Part shown: positions 1-8,351 of the stretch, piece by piece | Numbering within the stretch: position 1 is the stretch's first letter | Layout: the number at the start of each line of letters is the position of its first letter | Source of the DNA: BJ22 sp031405895 | GTDB lineage: Bacteria > Planctomycetota > Planctomycetia > Pirellulales > Pirellulaceae | Direction of reading: 5' to 3' | NCBI GenBank assembly: GCA_031405895.1 | Contig: JANOFL010000232.1 | Span: forward strand, 1-28,856 | Length of the DNA stretch: 28,856 nucleotides | Notes under the pieces: model-generated | Seen by the model: the letters and a program-made list of their open reading frames with translations, nothing else | Database searches by the model: none | Told to the model about the DNA's origin: nothing | Translations under genes and position numbers: made by a program

Positions 1-1590
1 GCTTCAGGCCACGATCCTGGTTTCGGTGATCGAAGACACGACTTACGAGCCGGACGAGCAGTTCTCCATCGACGCCGCCGCCTCCGATCCGTCAACGGTG
101 AGCAACAGTGGTGGGTCAGCTGCGGGCACTGGCACGATTGAGAACGATGACAGTCCACCCACGCTGAGCATCGATGACATCTCGCTGAGCGAAGGCGTCA
201 GCGGGACCACGGCGTATACCTTCACGGTTACGCTTTCCGCCAATCCATCGTCGAACGTGACGGTCATGGTTGACACGGCCAACGGCACGATTAATCCAGC
301 CACCACCGCCGACGGTGATTATTCGGCGATCAGCGGTCTGCTGTTGACGTTCGTTCCGAATGGTCCACTGACTCAGACCGTGACGGTCGATGTCGCGGGC
401 GACGGAAAGTTTGAACGGGACGAGACTTTCTTTGTCAACCTGTCCAGCCCGACCGGCGCGACGCTCGCCGATGGCCAGGGTTTGGGGACGATCGAGAACG
501 ACGATCTGGCACCCACCCTGTCCTTCAGCACGACCAACTCCGTACTGGAAGGGAATGTGGCGGCCGATGACCGCAAGGTGCCCTTCACGGTCACACTGTC
601 CGCGGTCTCCGGCGTCGATGTGACAGGGACGATCAACACGACTGGCGGCACGGCGGCCGAAGGAACCGATTTCGAGACGGCCGACGGAGTCGCTTTCGTG
701 ATCCCTGCCGGGCAGCTTCAGGCCACGATCCTGGTTTCGGTGATCGAAGACATGACTTTCGAGCCGAACGAGCAGTTCACGATCCAGGCCACGATGTCCG
801 ATCCTTCCTCGGTGAGCAACAGCGGTGGTACAGCAAGCGGCACAGGCACGATTCTGAACGACGATACCCTGCCCACGCTCACAGTCAACGATGTGTCCCA
901 GAATGAAGGGGTCAGCGGGCTCACAGCGTTTACCTTCACGGTCACGCTTTCCGCCAATCCATCGTCCAACGTGACGGTCACAGTCAACACGGCCAACGGC
1001 TCGACGAACCCGGCAACCACCGCTGACAACGACTACTCGGCGATCGCCAGTCTGGTGCTGACCTTCGTTCCGAACGGTCCGCTGACCCAGACGGTGACTG
1101 TCAATGTCGCTGGCGACAGCAAGTTTGAACGGAACGAGAGCTTCTTCGTCAATCTGTCCAGTCCGACTGGCGCGACGCCTGCAGATGGACAGGGTTTGGG
1201 GACGATCCAGAACGACGACCTGGCACCGACGATGTCCTTCAGCACGACCAATTCCGTGCTCGAAGGGAACGTGACGGCGGATGACCGCAAGGTGCCCTTC
1301 ACCATCACGCTGTCGGCAGTTTCCGGCGTCGATGTCTCGGGGACGATCAACACGACCAGTGGCACGGCGACCGAGGGGACGGATTTCGTGAGTGCCGATG
1401 GCATCACTTTTGTGATTCCCGCCGGACAGACCCAGGCCACGATCCTCGTTTCGGTGATCGAAGACACGACTGTGGAGTCAAACGAGACTCTCACAATCAC
1501 TGCAACTGCTTCCGACCTGACGACGGTCAGCAACGCCGGCGGTCAGACATCGGGCACGGGCACGATCCAGAATGATGACTCCGCGGGAAC
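1..1590 (+). repeat. 714-bp tandem repeat inside the Calx-beta gene
   Basis: The segment starting GCTTCAGGCCACGATCCTGG at base 1 recurs at 715, and its 3' part (AGGCCACGATCCT) again at 1434, giving a period of exactly 714 nt (238 codons). One unit encodes one type A and one type B Calx-beta domain. Two full units and about 160 nt of a third are visible before the sequence leaves the repeat. Near-identity at nucleotide level suggests recent duplication or gene conversion. Confidence 0.85.
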
Positions 1591-2275
1591 GTCCCCGGTG
1601 GTCATCGGGTCCGGCTGTTGTGGCCCAGCCTTGATCATCAACGGTACTTCCGGCAATGACACGATTCGCGTGGTGGCGCAGGGAACCAGCGCCGTCAACG
1701 TGCTGATCAACGGGCAGAGCTACGGGCCGTTCACACTCGCGAGCTTTCAGGAAGTTATCGTCTACGGCAAGAACGGCAACGATGACATCGAACTTGCCAG
1801 CACCCTCACCAAACGGGCTTTCCTGTTTGGCGAGGCCGGCAACGACCGGCTCAAGGGCGGCAATGGGTCCAACATGCTCGTCGGTGGAAACGGCTGCGAC
1901 AATCTGATCGGCAGCCAGGGTGCCGACGTTCTCATTGGCGGAGACGGTGCTGACACTCTTGTCGGCAATGGTGGCGACGACCTGCTGATTGCCGGCTGGA
2001 CGAACCACGACACCAACCTCGCGGCGCTGTGCGCGATTCTGGCCGAGTGGTCCCGCACCGATTCGACATACGAAAGCCGGGTCAACAAACTCCGGGTCGG
2101 CGGCGGACTCAATGGTTCCGTGCGGCTGACCAGCCAGACAGTGCATGACGACGGAGACTTTGACAGACTTACCGGTTCAGCGGGTCGCGACTGGTATTTC
2201 GCAAACTGGTGCGGCGGCGTGCTCGATCAAATCACGGATCGACACTCGACCGAATGGGTCGATGAACTCGACTGA
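2..2275 (+). CDS. Calx-beta / RTX-type calcium-binding surface protein, 5'-partial
   Basis: Large secreted or surface protein whose beginning lies outside the window. The frame is open from base 2, so the GTG at 26 is internal, not a start. It carries alternating Calx-beta-like domains of two kinds: type A beginning near nt 157 and 870 (TLSIDDISLSEG, TLTVNDVSQNEG) and type B near nt 506 and 1221 (TLSFSTTNSVLEGN), plus a partial type B at the left edge. Each ends in GTI-ND linkers typical of calcium-binding Calx-beta arrays. From nt ~1640 to 2000 follow RTX-like GxxGNDxL/GGNGxDxLxG repeats, expected to form a calcium-loaded beta-roll. The last ~90 residues (LIAGWTNHDTN, then DRLTGSAGRDWYF) resemble a C-terminal block I associate with planctomycete surface proteins. 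Adhesion or cell-surface role is inferred. A CC pair (SGCCGP) separates the two halves. Confidence 0.88.
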   Translation, partial: LQATILVSVIEDTTYEPDEQFSIDAAASDPSTVSNSGGSAAGTGTIENDDSPPTLSIDDISLSEGVSGTTAYTFTVTLSANPSSNVTVMVDTANGTINPATTADGDYSAISGLLLTFVPNGPLTQTVTVDVAGDGKFERDETFFVNLSSPTGATLADGQGLGTIENDDLAPTLSFSTTNSVLEGNVAADDRKVPFTVTLSAVSGVDVTGTINTTGGTAAEGTDFETADGVAFVIPAGQLQATILVSVIEDMTFEPNEQFTIQATMSDPSSVSNSGGTASGTGTILNDDTLPTLTVNDVSQNEGVSGLTAFTFTVTLSANPSSNVTVTVNTANGSTNPATTADNDYSAIASLVLTFVPNGPLTQTVTVNVAGDSKFERNESFFVNLSSPTGATPADGQGLGTIQNDDLAPTMSFSTTNSVLEGNVTADDRKVPFTITLSAVSGVDVSGTINTTSGTATEGTDFVSADGITFVIPAGQTQATILVSVIEDTTVESNETLTITATASDLTTVSNAGGQTSGTGTIQNDDSAGTSPVVIGSGCCGPALIINGTSGNDTIRVVAQGTSAVNVLINGQSYGPFTLASFQEVIVYGKNGNDDIELASTLTKRAFLFGEAGNDRLKGGNGSNMLVGGNGCDNLIGSQGADVLIGGDGADTLVGNGGDDLLIAGWTNHDTNLAALCAILAEWSRTDSTYESRVNKLRVGGGLNGSVRLTSQTVHDDGDFDRLTGSAGRDWYFANWCGGVLDQITDRHSTEWVDELD

Positions 2276-2444
2276 TGCTAAACCCGTTCAACGGAGAAAA
2301 GGCGTTCAAGCCTGAGGCGGAAAGCGGTTACGAAAGGCGGGCAGGCAGACTCTCGGACAAAAAAAAGGCAGACAAATAAAGGACCGGCAGAACTTTGATG
2401 TTGTGCGGTAGCCCAGGACATTCGGACTGTGGCGGGGGCCAGAA
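2276..2444. other. Intergenic, no gene seen
   Basis: Between the surface protein stop and the transposase remnant. It contains an A-rich run (2359-2367) but no coding sequence or clear hairpin terminator that I can identify. Confidence 0.5.
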
Positions 2445-2570
2445 TTAGGCTGCGTTGGCTTGTTGGTTTACAGCCTCAAACTGGATTGGGGTGAGGTAGT
2501 GGAGAGTCTGGTGGCTGCGCTGGTTGTAGAACGTTTCGATGTACTGGAAGACGCTGAGGCGCGCGTCCCC
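2445..2570 (-). pseudogene. IS3-family transposase, C-terminal remnant
   Basis: Reading leftward to a TAA at 2445-2447, about 40 codons encode RLSVFQYIETFYNQRSHQTLHYLTPIQFE in the window's minus frame, which matches the end of the rve integrase core of IS3-family transposases (the YIExFYNxxRxHxxLxYxxPxxFE block). The remaining ~230 residues of a normal transposase, including the first two residues of the DDE triad, are missing. The frame continues upstream (to 2654) into unrelated sequence overlapping the rpmE2 terminator. A G/C-rich segment just past the stop (2430-2441) may be what is left of the IS end. Non-functional remnant. Confidence 0.75.
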
Positions 2571-2622
2571 AAAGCTGGACCAAGCCGAACCTAAGGCATT
2601 GCAATTCAAAGTAGCAGGCGCG

Positions 2623-2649
2623 AAAAAGCCTGTTACCATCAAAACAGGC
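2623..2649 (-). terminator. Rho-independent terminator of rpmE2
   Basis: On the minus strand GCCTGTT, a short loop, then AACAGGC followed by TTTTT. The 7-bp perfect stem (2628-2634 with 2643-2649) and T run lie 40-70 nt past the rpmE2 stop. A wider pair of arms (GTAGCAGG near 2611 and CCTGCTAC ending at 2694) could extend the structure to the stop codon. Confidence 0.7.
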
Positions 2650-2690
2650 ACCAACGGGCCAACGCCTTTGGTTTACCCAGCCGAAGCCTG

Positions 2691-2978
2691 CTACTTCTTC
2701 TTTTTCGCGACCGGTTTGGGCTTTGGCGCTTCGTATTTTTCGCCGAACTTCTTGCGGAACTTTTCCACGCGGCCCATCGAGTCGACGAACTGCTGGCGGC
2801 CAGTGTAGAAGGGGTGCGAAGCACTGGAGATGTCGACGTAAACGACCGGATACTCAATCCCATCGTCCCATTTAAGCTTTTCGTTCGTCTTGATCGTTGA
2901 CCGGGTCAGGATCGCGAAATCGGCCGATTTGTCCTTGAAGATAACCGGGCGGTAATCGGGATGGATATCGTCTTTCAT
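2691..2978 (-). CDS. rpmE2: 50S ribosomal protein L31 type B
   Basis: Encodes a 95-residue L31 of the type B class, a component of the large ribosomal subunit. The start is the ATG at 2976-2978 (MKDDIHPDYRPVIFKD). A longer frame to 3182 exists, but its extra 68 residues are Pro/Arg-rich and unlike L31. Diagnostic segments are HPDYRPVIF, DISSASHPFYTG and GRVEKFRKKFG. The zinc-binding cysteines of type A L31 are absent, which makes this the zinc-independent form, in many bacteria expressed under zinc limitation. The C-terminus is a basic Lys/Pro tail. No strong Shine-Dalgarno sequence is visible. It sits alone, with its own terminator downstream. Confidence 0.93.
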   Translation of the reverse strand: MKDDIHPDYRPVIFKDKSADFAILTRSTIKTNEKLKWDDGIEYPVVYVDISSASHPFYTGRQQFVDSMGRVEKFRKKFGEKYEAPKPKPVAKKKK

Positions 2979-3094
2979 GACACGCGACCGGGCTGACGGA
3001 GGGATAGTCGGCGGTCTGGCCACCGGCGAACCGAACAGCGTAACCGGAGGGAGAAAAACCGTCAAATGGGGGGGAGGAAGAAGAGAAGAGGGGG

Positions 3095-3215
3095 AATCGA
3101 GTACGAGTACCGTCCCGGCGCGCCGGGACTGAGTACGAGGGATTCCGGCCTGAACGGTGCCGGTAACCGTTTGTACGGGCAATTCAGCCTGAAGTACTCG
3201 TACTCGTACTCGATT
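3095..3215. repeat. Inverted-repeat element with GAGTAC arms
   Basis: A 16-bp arm AATCGAGTACGAGTAC (3095-3110) is matched exactly in reverse complement at 3200-3215. Just inside the left arm is a perfect 18-bp palindrome, GTCCCGGCG/CGCCGGGAC (3112-3129). The right arm continues the GAGTAC/GTACTC hexamer repeat. The small frames here, rich in Glu-Tyr or Ser-Tyr, are artefacts of this hexamer. It lies between the divergent side of rpmE2 and the 3' end of the SH3-like gene. Confidence 0.75.
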
Positions 3216-3253
3216 TCGTTCTCGACTGCCTTTTTCGCCTCCCCGTCAGCCAC

Positions 3254-4795
3254 CTAAAACCGGCTCGCCGTCGTCATCGGATTGCTCTCCAGCACCACCA
3301 CCCGTTCGGCCGTGACATGGCTCAGCTTGAGCCGCTGGTTGTATCCGCGGTTTCCGACGATCCCGATTCGCTGTTTGAGATAGCGGTGCAGATTCAGTCC
3401 CGGCTCGGCACCGATGTGATGGGTGATTCGGCCGGTTTCGTCCTGAAGGACGTAGGTTGAGCCGGTGCTGCCGTTCTGCTGGACCAGTTCGTTCAGCCAG
3501 CCATGGGCGTCATAGGTCGCCCCCAGCTCCACTGATGTGTCAATTCCTGAGCCTACCGGCCGGCCGGGACTGGCGATGGCAGGAACCGTCGCCGTGTCGC
3601 GCGTGCCAAGCAGGCTGGTGCGGGTGAGCCGTAGCTGGTCGATCTTGCGGACCAGTCGCCCGGCCTGGTCGCGTTCGAGGTCAGTCGCCGCAGTCGCCTG
3701 GGCCCGGACGATATCGCTCGCAAGGCGGTCGAGGTCCCAGTACTCGGCAGGCTTGACGATCTCGGCCGAGATTTGCAGGTCAAGTTCGGCGAGAGTTGGA
3801 ACCAGTCGCTCGCCGGCAAACGTCGGTTGTGTAGCGGCTTGCTGGTCGGCAAAGCGGTCAATGGGGAGGCTGGCGAGGCCTGGTGGCGAAGCGGAGAGAC
3901 CTGCGGCCGATGCCGAGGACAGACTGGCGGCAGGATTCCAGCTTCCAGCCGGACTGGCATCGTTCTGCATTCCAGTCGACGCAATCGATACACGTTCAGG
4001 CGAAAGCTGGAAGGGCTTGCGAGCCGGCCGCCAGCCGGCATCGCGGGGAGTCAGATGACCGGGCGGCAGGGCTGCTTCCCGGTTAGCCGGACCGGAAACA
4101 GGCTCAGCCGCCGCGGCCGCCAGCCGGCCCAGATCGAGCCCGGCAAACGGATCATCGAGCTGGCCCGCCGAATCCTGGACGGGCAGGTCCTGATCAAAAC
4201 CAGCTCGCTCGATATCGCGTTGGCGTGGTGCAACCCGGTTGCGTTGAACTGGCAGCGAAGTTTTTTCATCCGGCAGCTGCAAATCGCTCCGCTTCATCCA
4301 GCGAAACTCACCGGCAGGGGGAGCGATCTGGAGCCAGGTCGTGGGAGATCCCTCCGGACGGGGCCAATTGCTGCGTCCCAGGATGCTGACCTGTTCGCCG
4401 CGTTCGAGCTTGACTTGCCAAAGCGGCTTGTCGACCGGGCCGAGCCGCGTGCCGACCCAAACCTGGAGACCATCTTCGACCACGCGGCCAAGACCGTCGC
4501 CCCGGCTTTCGACACCCGATTCAGGGACGAGGCAAAAGCTGCCTTCGTCGGGCCGGATCGCGCACCAGTCGCCCGGATCAAAGCGCCAGACTTCAACCAG
4601 CGTCCCCTGCGCGAGCTCGGCTGTGCCGTAATGCATCTCGCCCGGTCCGCTGTAGACCATTGCACTATCGCGCAGGACCATCGCCTGGAGCGGAAACTCC
4701 TGGGCCAACAAGGGTCCTGGCAACCCGGCCAAAGTGCAGAACGCCACCCAGTCGCGGAGGCAGCAAGCCAGCTGGCGGAGAACAGTCGAGTTCAT
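3254..4795 (-). CDS. Secreted protein with bacterial SH3-like domains
   Basis: A 513-residue exported protein. I chose the ATG at 4793-4795 over one 33 codons upstream because GGAAGG lies about 8 nt before it and the protein then opens with a signal peptide (MNSTVLRQLA..., hydrophobic to about residue 30, cleavage near LLAQ). Residues ~34-100 form one SH3b-like module (MVLRDSAMVYSGPGEMHYGT) and ~105-180 a second (DGLQVWVGTRLG, GEQVSILGRS, FRWMKRSDLQ). A long Pro/Ala/Ser-rich middle follows. The last ~85 residues (YDAHGWLNELVQQ, YVLQDETGRITHHI) look like a conserved C-terminal domain. SH3b domains often bind peptidoglycan or periplasmic ligands, so an envelope role is inferred. It has no operon partner. 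The exact function is unknown. Confidence 0.8.
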   Translation of the reverse strand: MNSTVLRQLACCLRDWVAFCTLAGLPGPLLAQEFPLQAMVLRDSAMVYSGPGEMHYGTAELAQGTLVEVWRFDPGDWCAIRPDEGSFCLVPESGVESRGDGLGRVVEDGLQVWVGTRLGPVDKPLWQVKLERGEQVSILGRSNWPRPEGSPTTWLQIAPPAGEFRWMKRSDLQLPDEKTSLPVQRNRVAPRQRDIERAGFDQDLPVQDSAGQLDDPFAGLDLGRLAAAAAEPVSGPANREAALPPGHLTPRDAGWRPARKPFQLSPERVSIASTGMQNDASPAGSWNPAASLSSASAAGLSASPPGLASLPIDRFADQQAATQPTFAGERLVPTLAELDLQISAEIVKPAEYWDLDRLASDIVRAQATAATDLERDQAGRLVRKIDQLRLTRTSLLGTRDTATVPAIASPGRPVGSGIDTSVELGATYDAHGWLNELVQQNGSTGSTYVLQDETGRITHHIGAEPGLNLHRYLKQRIGIVGNRGYNQRLKLSHVTAERVVVLESNPMTTASRF

Positions 4796-4926
4796 GTGCG
4801 GGCCTTCCAGTTCCGGAACACCGGTCCAGCGCAGACCGCGAGCCATCTGCCCGGCGGCCGGAAGGCTTGTAGGAAATGCGGTCAAGCGCCGCAATGGAAG
4901 GCATGCTAGCGGGCCTCAAGGTGTTA

Positions 4927-5057
4927 GAGCCTTTCCGAAAAGGGGTCAGACCCTTTGCAAGGTTGTCTTCGCTACTTCGAGATCTTAACGAAAGCCGGAC
5001 AATTGCCACTTTGGGGCCCATTCGTGGAGAGGGTCAGACCCCTATTCGGACAGGCTC
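4927..5057. repeat. 131-bp element with 28-bp inverted termini (GGGTCAGACCC type)
   Basis: The left end 4927-4954 and the right end 5030-5057 are reverse complements over 28 nt with three mismatches. They begin GAGCCT and finish in GGGGTCAGACCCT. About 75 bp of unique, non-coding sequence lies between. The GGTCAGACC core resembles palindromes that flank RAYT (REP-associated) transposases. No transposase is present here, so this would be a non-autonomous copy. It ends five bases before the putative operator of the DUF433/DUF5615 pair. Confidence 0.75.
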
Positions 5058-5061
5058 TTGC

Positions 5062-5118
5062 TTTGGTCCGGGAAACATGGATTTGGTCCGATTTCAGCCG
5101 ACGGTCTATACTTGAAGC
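5062..5118 (+). promoter_or_regulatory. Promoter and candidate operator of the DUF433/DUF5615 pair
   Basis: A good -10 hexamer TATACT (5107-5112) follows an 18-bp spacer from a weak -35 (TTGGTC, 5083-5088). The expected start of transcription falls at the ATG at 5119, so the message would be leaderless. TTTGGTCCG occurs twice, at 5062-5070 and 5082-5090, exactly 20 bp apart (two helical turns). The second copy overlaps the -35, a plausible autorepressor site. Inference only. Confidence 0.45.
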
Positions 5119-5352
5119 ATGAACGACCTGCTTGCACGCGTGACGATTGACCCGTCGATTTGCCACGGGAAGCCCTGCATCAGGGGTTTGCGATATCCCG
5201 TTGAGATGCTTCTCGACTTGCTCAGCTCCGGGATGTCAATCGAGCAGGTTTTGGCGGACTATGAAGACCTTGAACGCGAGGACCTTTTGGCTGCCCTTGC
5301 GTTTGCAGCCGAGCTTTCGAGAACCCGGCGGCTCCAGACCTTTAAGCCATGA
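5119..5352 (+). CDS. DUF433 protein, putative antitoxin (VapB45-like)
   Basis: A 77-residue protein with the DUF433 signature: a TIDPSICHGKPCIRGLRYPVEMLL start, then a helix-turn-helix-like SIEQVLADYEDLEREDLLAALAF. Length and motif order fit the family, whose members are usually encoded directly upstream of a PIN-like DUF5615 protein and act as DNA-binding antitoxins. Its TGA overlaps the downstream ATG by four bases (ATGA, 5349-5352), showing translational coupling. The ATG start follows a -10 box by only six bases, with no clear Shine-Dalgarno sequence. Confidence 0.88.
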   Translation: MNDLLARVTIDPSICHGKPCIRGLRYPVEMLLDLLSSGMSIEQVLADYEDLEREDLLAALAFAAELSRTRRLQTFKP

Positions 5353-5702
5353 AGGTTCTCGTCGATGCTCAGTTGCCACGCAAGATGATCCCGTGGCTTG
5401 GCGCCGCCGGCATCGACGCCAGACATGTAATGGACCTTGCGGCCGGCAACCGATCCACGGACGACCAGATTGTCTTGACAGCAGATCTGGAAGGCCGTGT
5501 GGTGGTCACCAAGGACGCTGATTTTGTCGATTCACATTTGATTCAGGGGCGACCATCGCGGTTGTTGCTGGTTTCAACAGGCAATATCCAAAACCATGAA
5601 CTCAGACTGATCGTCGAACCCCTTCTTCAGGAATTGGTGCAGCTGTTCAATGACTCGAAGTTCATTGAGCTCGGCCGATCAGGATTGGCGATTCGCGGGT
5701 AG
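5349..5702 (+). CDS. DUF5615 PIN-like protein, putative toxin (VapC45-like)
   Basis: A 117-residue protein of the DUF5615/Mut7-C-like PIN fold. Acidic residues expected at the metal site are visible: the N-terminal MKVLVDAQLPRK Asp, the central STDDQIV pair, and VVVTKDADFVD. PIN proteins of this kind are predicted RNases neutralised by the preceding antitoxin. Compared with the second copy in this window (108 residues), its first motif reads VDAQLP rather than LDENLP, so the second acidic residue of the usual DENLP is replaced by Gln. Whether it remains catalytic is open. Confidence 0.85.
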   Translation: MKVLVDAQLPRKMIPWLGAAGIDARHVMDLAAGNRSTDDQIVLTADLEGRVVVTKDADFVDSHLIQGRPSRLLLVSTGNIQNHELRLIVEPLLQELVQLFNDSKFIELGRSGLAIRG

Positions 5703-5740
5703 GCAACTTGCTGGTTCTGTGTGGCGATTGATTGAGCCGG

Positions 5741-6877
5741 TTAAACAGTCTTCCATACCCGTTCTGCCGCACTCTTCAGAACCGCGTCGCAAACGCGCTG
5801 GGTGACGAGGGCGTCGCGAAAACTCGGCCCGCTGAAATTGCCTTGTTCGAGGCTGGCAAGAAAGTCGGCGACCTGATGGACGAAGCTGGCCTCGTAGCCG
5901 ATCTGCAGGCCGGGTACCCACCAGTGGCTCATGTAGGGATGTCCCCCACCGTGGTCGGTGACGTGAATGCTCCGCCAGCCGCGCAAGCCGCTCTCGTCCC
6001 GGTGCTCGAAATACTCCAGCCGGTGCAGGTCGTGCAGGTCCCAGCGGAGGGAGGCGTGTTCGCCATTGATCTCGAACGTATAGAGCGCCTTGTGTCCACG
6101 GGCGTAACGGGTCGATTCAAACAGCCCCAGCGAGCCATTGTCGAAGTGGCACATGAAAGCGCAGGCATCGTCGATCCCGACCGGTTCGACCTTTCCCGTA
6201 ACGGCGTGTTGGCGTTCCTTGACAAATGTCTCCGTCATCGCCGTCACGTCGCGAATCGGTCCGTTCAGCCAGAGGGCCGTGTCGATGCAATGGGCGAGCA
6301 AGTCGCCGGTCACGCCTGAGCCAGCGGCCTCAACTGCCAGCCGCCACAAACCCCGCCCGCCCTGTGGCACGTCGGCCGAGATCGTCCAGTCCTGAAGAAA
6401 GTTGGCCCGGTAGTGGTAGATTCGACCGAGGCGGCCCTCTTCAATCAGCTTGCGGGCCAGGGACACAGCCGGCACGCGGCGGTAGTTGTACCAGACCATG
6501 TTCGGCACGCCGGCTTTTTCAACGGCGATGCACATGGCTTCGCCCTGGACCGAATCCATCGCCAACGGCTTTTCGCACAGGACGGCCTTGCCGGCTTCTG
6601 CGGCCGCGATCGCGATGTCGTGATGCAGGTCGTTGGGAACGCAGATATCGACGGCGTCGATGTCGGGCCGCCGGATCAGGCTCCGCCAGTCAGTCTCGAT
6701 CGACTCATAGCCCCAAGTGTCGGCAAAGTCCTTCGTCGCCGCCGGGTCGCGGGCACAAACGGCTTTCAGGACCGGACGTCGCGGCACTGGAAAGAACTGG
6801 CTCACCTGTTTCCAGGCGTTGGAATGAGCCCGACCCATGAAGCCACAGCCAATCATGCCGATCCGGTATTCCGCCAT
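5741..6877 (-). CDS. Gfo/Idh/MocA family oxidoreductase
   Basis: A 378-residue NAD(P)-dependent sugar or inositol dehydrogenase-like enzyme. The N-terminal Rossmann fold has the GxGxxG motif (IGCGFMGRAHSNAW, residues 8-20), followed by the ICVPNDLHHDI segment and the family hallmark CEKPLAM near residue 100. The C-terminal GFO_IDH_MocA_C domain carries the GDLLAHCIDTALWL motif, with the conserved His and Asp of the active site. The ATG at 6877 is preceded by GAGAGGA about 9 nt upstream. It is transcribed in the same direction as the isomerase-like gene that begins at 8176, 240 bp upstream, and the two may act on the same sugar. The substrate cannot be inferred. Confidence 0.92.
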   Translation of the reverse strand: MAEYRIGMIGCGFMGRAHSNAWKQVSQFFPVPRRPVLKAVCARDPAATKDFADTWGYESIETDWRSLIRRPDIDAVDICVPNDLHHDIAIAAAEAGKAVLCEKPLAMDSVQGEAMCIAVEKAGVPNMVWYNYRRVPAVSLARKLIEEGRLGRIYHYRANFLQDWTISADVPQGGRGLWRLAVEAAGSGVTGDLLAHCIDTALWLNGPIRDVTAMTETFVKERQHAVTGKVEPVGIDDACAFMCHFDNGSLGLFESTRYARGHKALYTFEINGEHASLRWDLHDLHRLEYFEHRDESGLRGWRSIHVTDHGGGHPYMSHWWVPGLQIGYEASFVHQVADFLASLEQGNFSGPSFRDALVTQRVCDAVLKSAAERVWKTV

Positions 6878-6923
6878 GTTTCCAGGGTCCTCTCTGTTTC
6901 AGTTCGGATTTTTTGAATACTCG

Positions 6924-6945
6924 TTCCGCGGCTCCCGCCGCGGAA
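6924..6945. repeat. Hairpin repeat with CTCCCG loop
   Basis: A perfect 8-bp stem TTCCGCGG/CCGCGGAA around the loop CTCCCG, just upstream of the oxidoreductase gene. It shares its loop with hairpins at 7039-7064 (opposite orientation) and 14828-14855. Confidence 0.7.
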
Positions 6946-7015
6946 TGCACTGACCAAAGGCTCTGCCTGACCGTCCGCATAAACTGCCCGGTACGCCCAG
7001 ATCGCAATCTCCTTG

Positions 7016-7064
7016 CGAGGCGGAGCCTCGGGTCATCCCGTTCCACGGCGGGAGCCGTGGAACG
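7016..7064. repeat. Two adjacent hairpin repeats
   Basis: CGAGGC-GGA-GCCTCG (7016-7030) is followed by an 11-bp perfect stem, CGTTCCACGGC-GGGA-GCCGTGGAACG (7039-7064). The second carries the reverse complement of the CTCCC-type loop at 6932-6937. They lie between the isomerase stop and the oxidoreductase start, where they could attenuate read-through. Confidence 0.65.
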
Positions 7065-7092
7065 AGGTAAACTCGTTCATCTCGTTGCCTTC

Positions 7093-7117
7093 TGACAGGC
7101 TGGAAGCCTGTCCCACT
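7093..7117. repeat. ACAGGCTGGAAGCCTGT dispersed repeat, copy 1
   Basis: A perfect 7-bp stem with a 3-nt GGA loop (7095-7111) followed by CCCACT. It ends one base before the TGA (7118-7120) of the isomerase-like gene. Related copies are at 18435, 18468, 18540, 23718, 28381 and 28412. Confidence 0.7.
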
Positions 7118-8176
<1,059 letters not shown>

Positions 8177-8351
8177 GGGACGGGCTTTGCTTCATCAAAC
8201 GACGAGGAACCGGAAGGTCGCATCATGCGCAGCAACGAACGGTCCGACAAGGTAGCGCCAAGGGCGTGACCGGAAAAAAACAAAGCCAGGAATCCGCCTG
8301 TTTCGGCAACGGACCGGCTGACGATCTTTTCCAGCCGTTCCCTGGACCAGC

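Noticed and set aside
3062..3257. Tyr/Glu-rich and Tyr/Ser-rich short frames
   Set aside because: Direct by-product of the GAGTAC hexamer repeat. No independent coding evidence.
3773..4909. Plus-strand frame of 378 codons over the SH3-like gene
   Set aside because: Shadow frame without domain features. The opposite strand has signal peptide, ribosome site and SH3-like modules.
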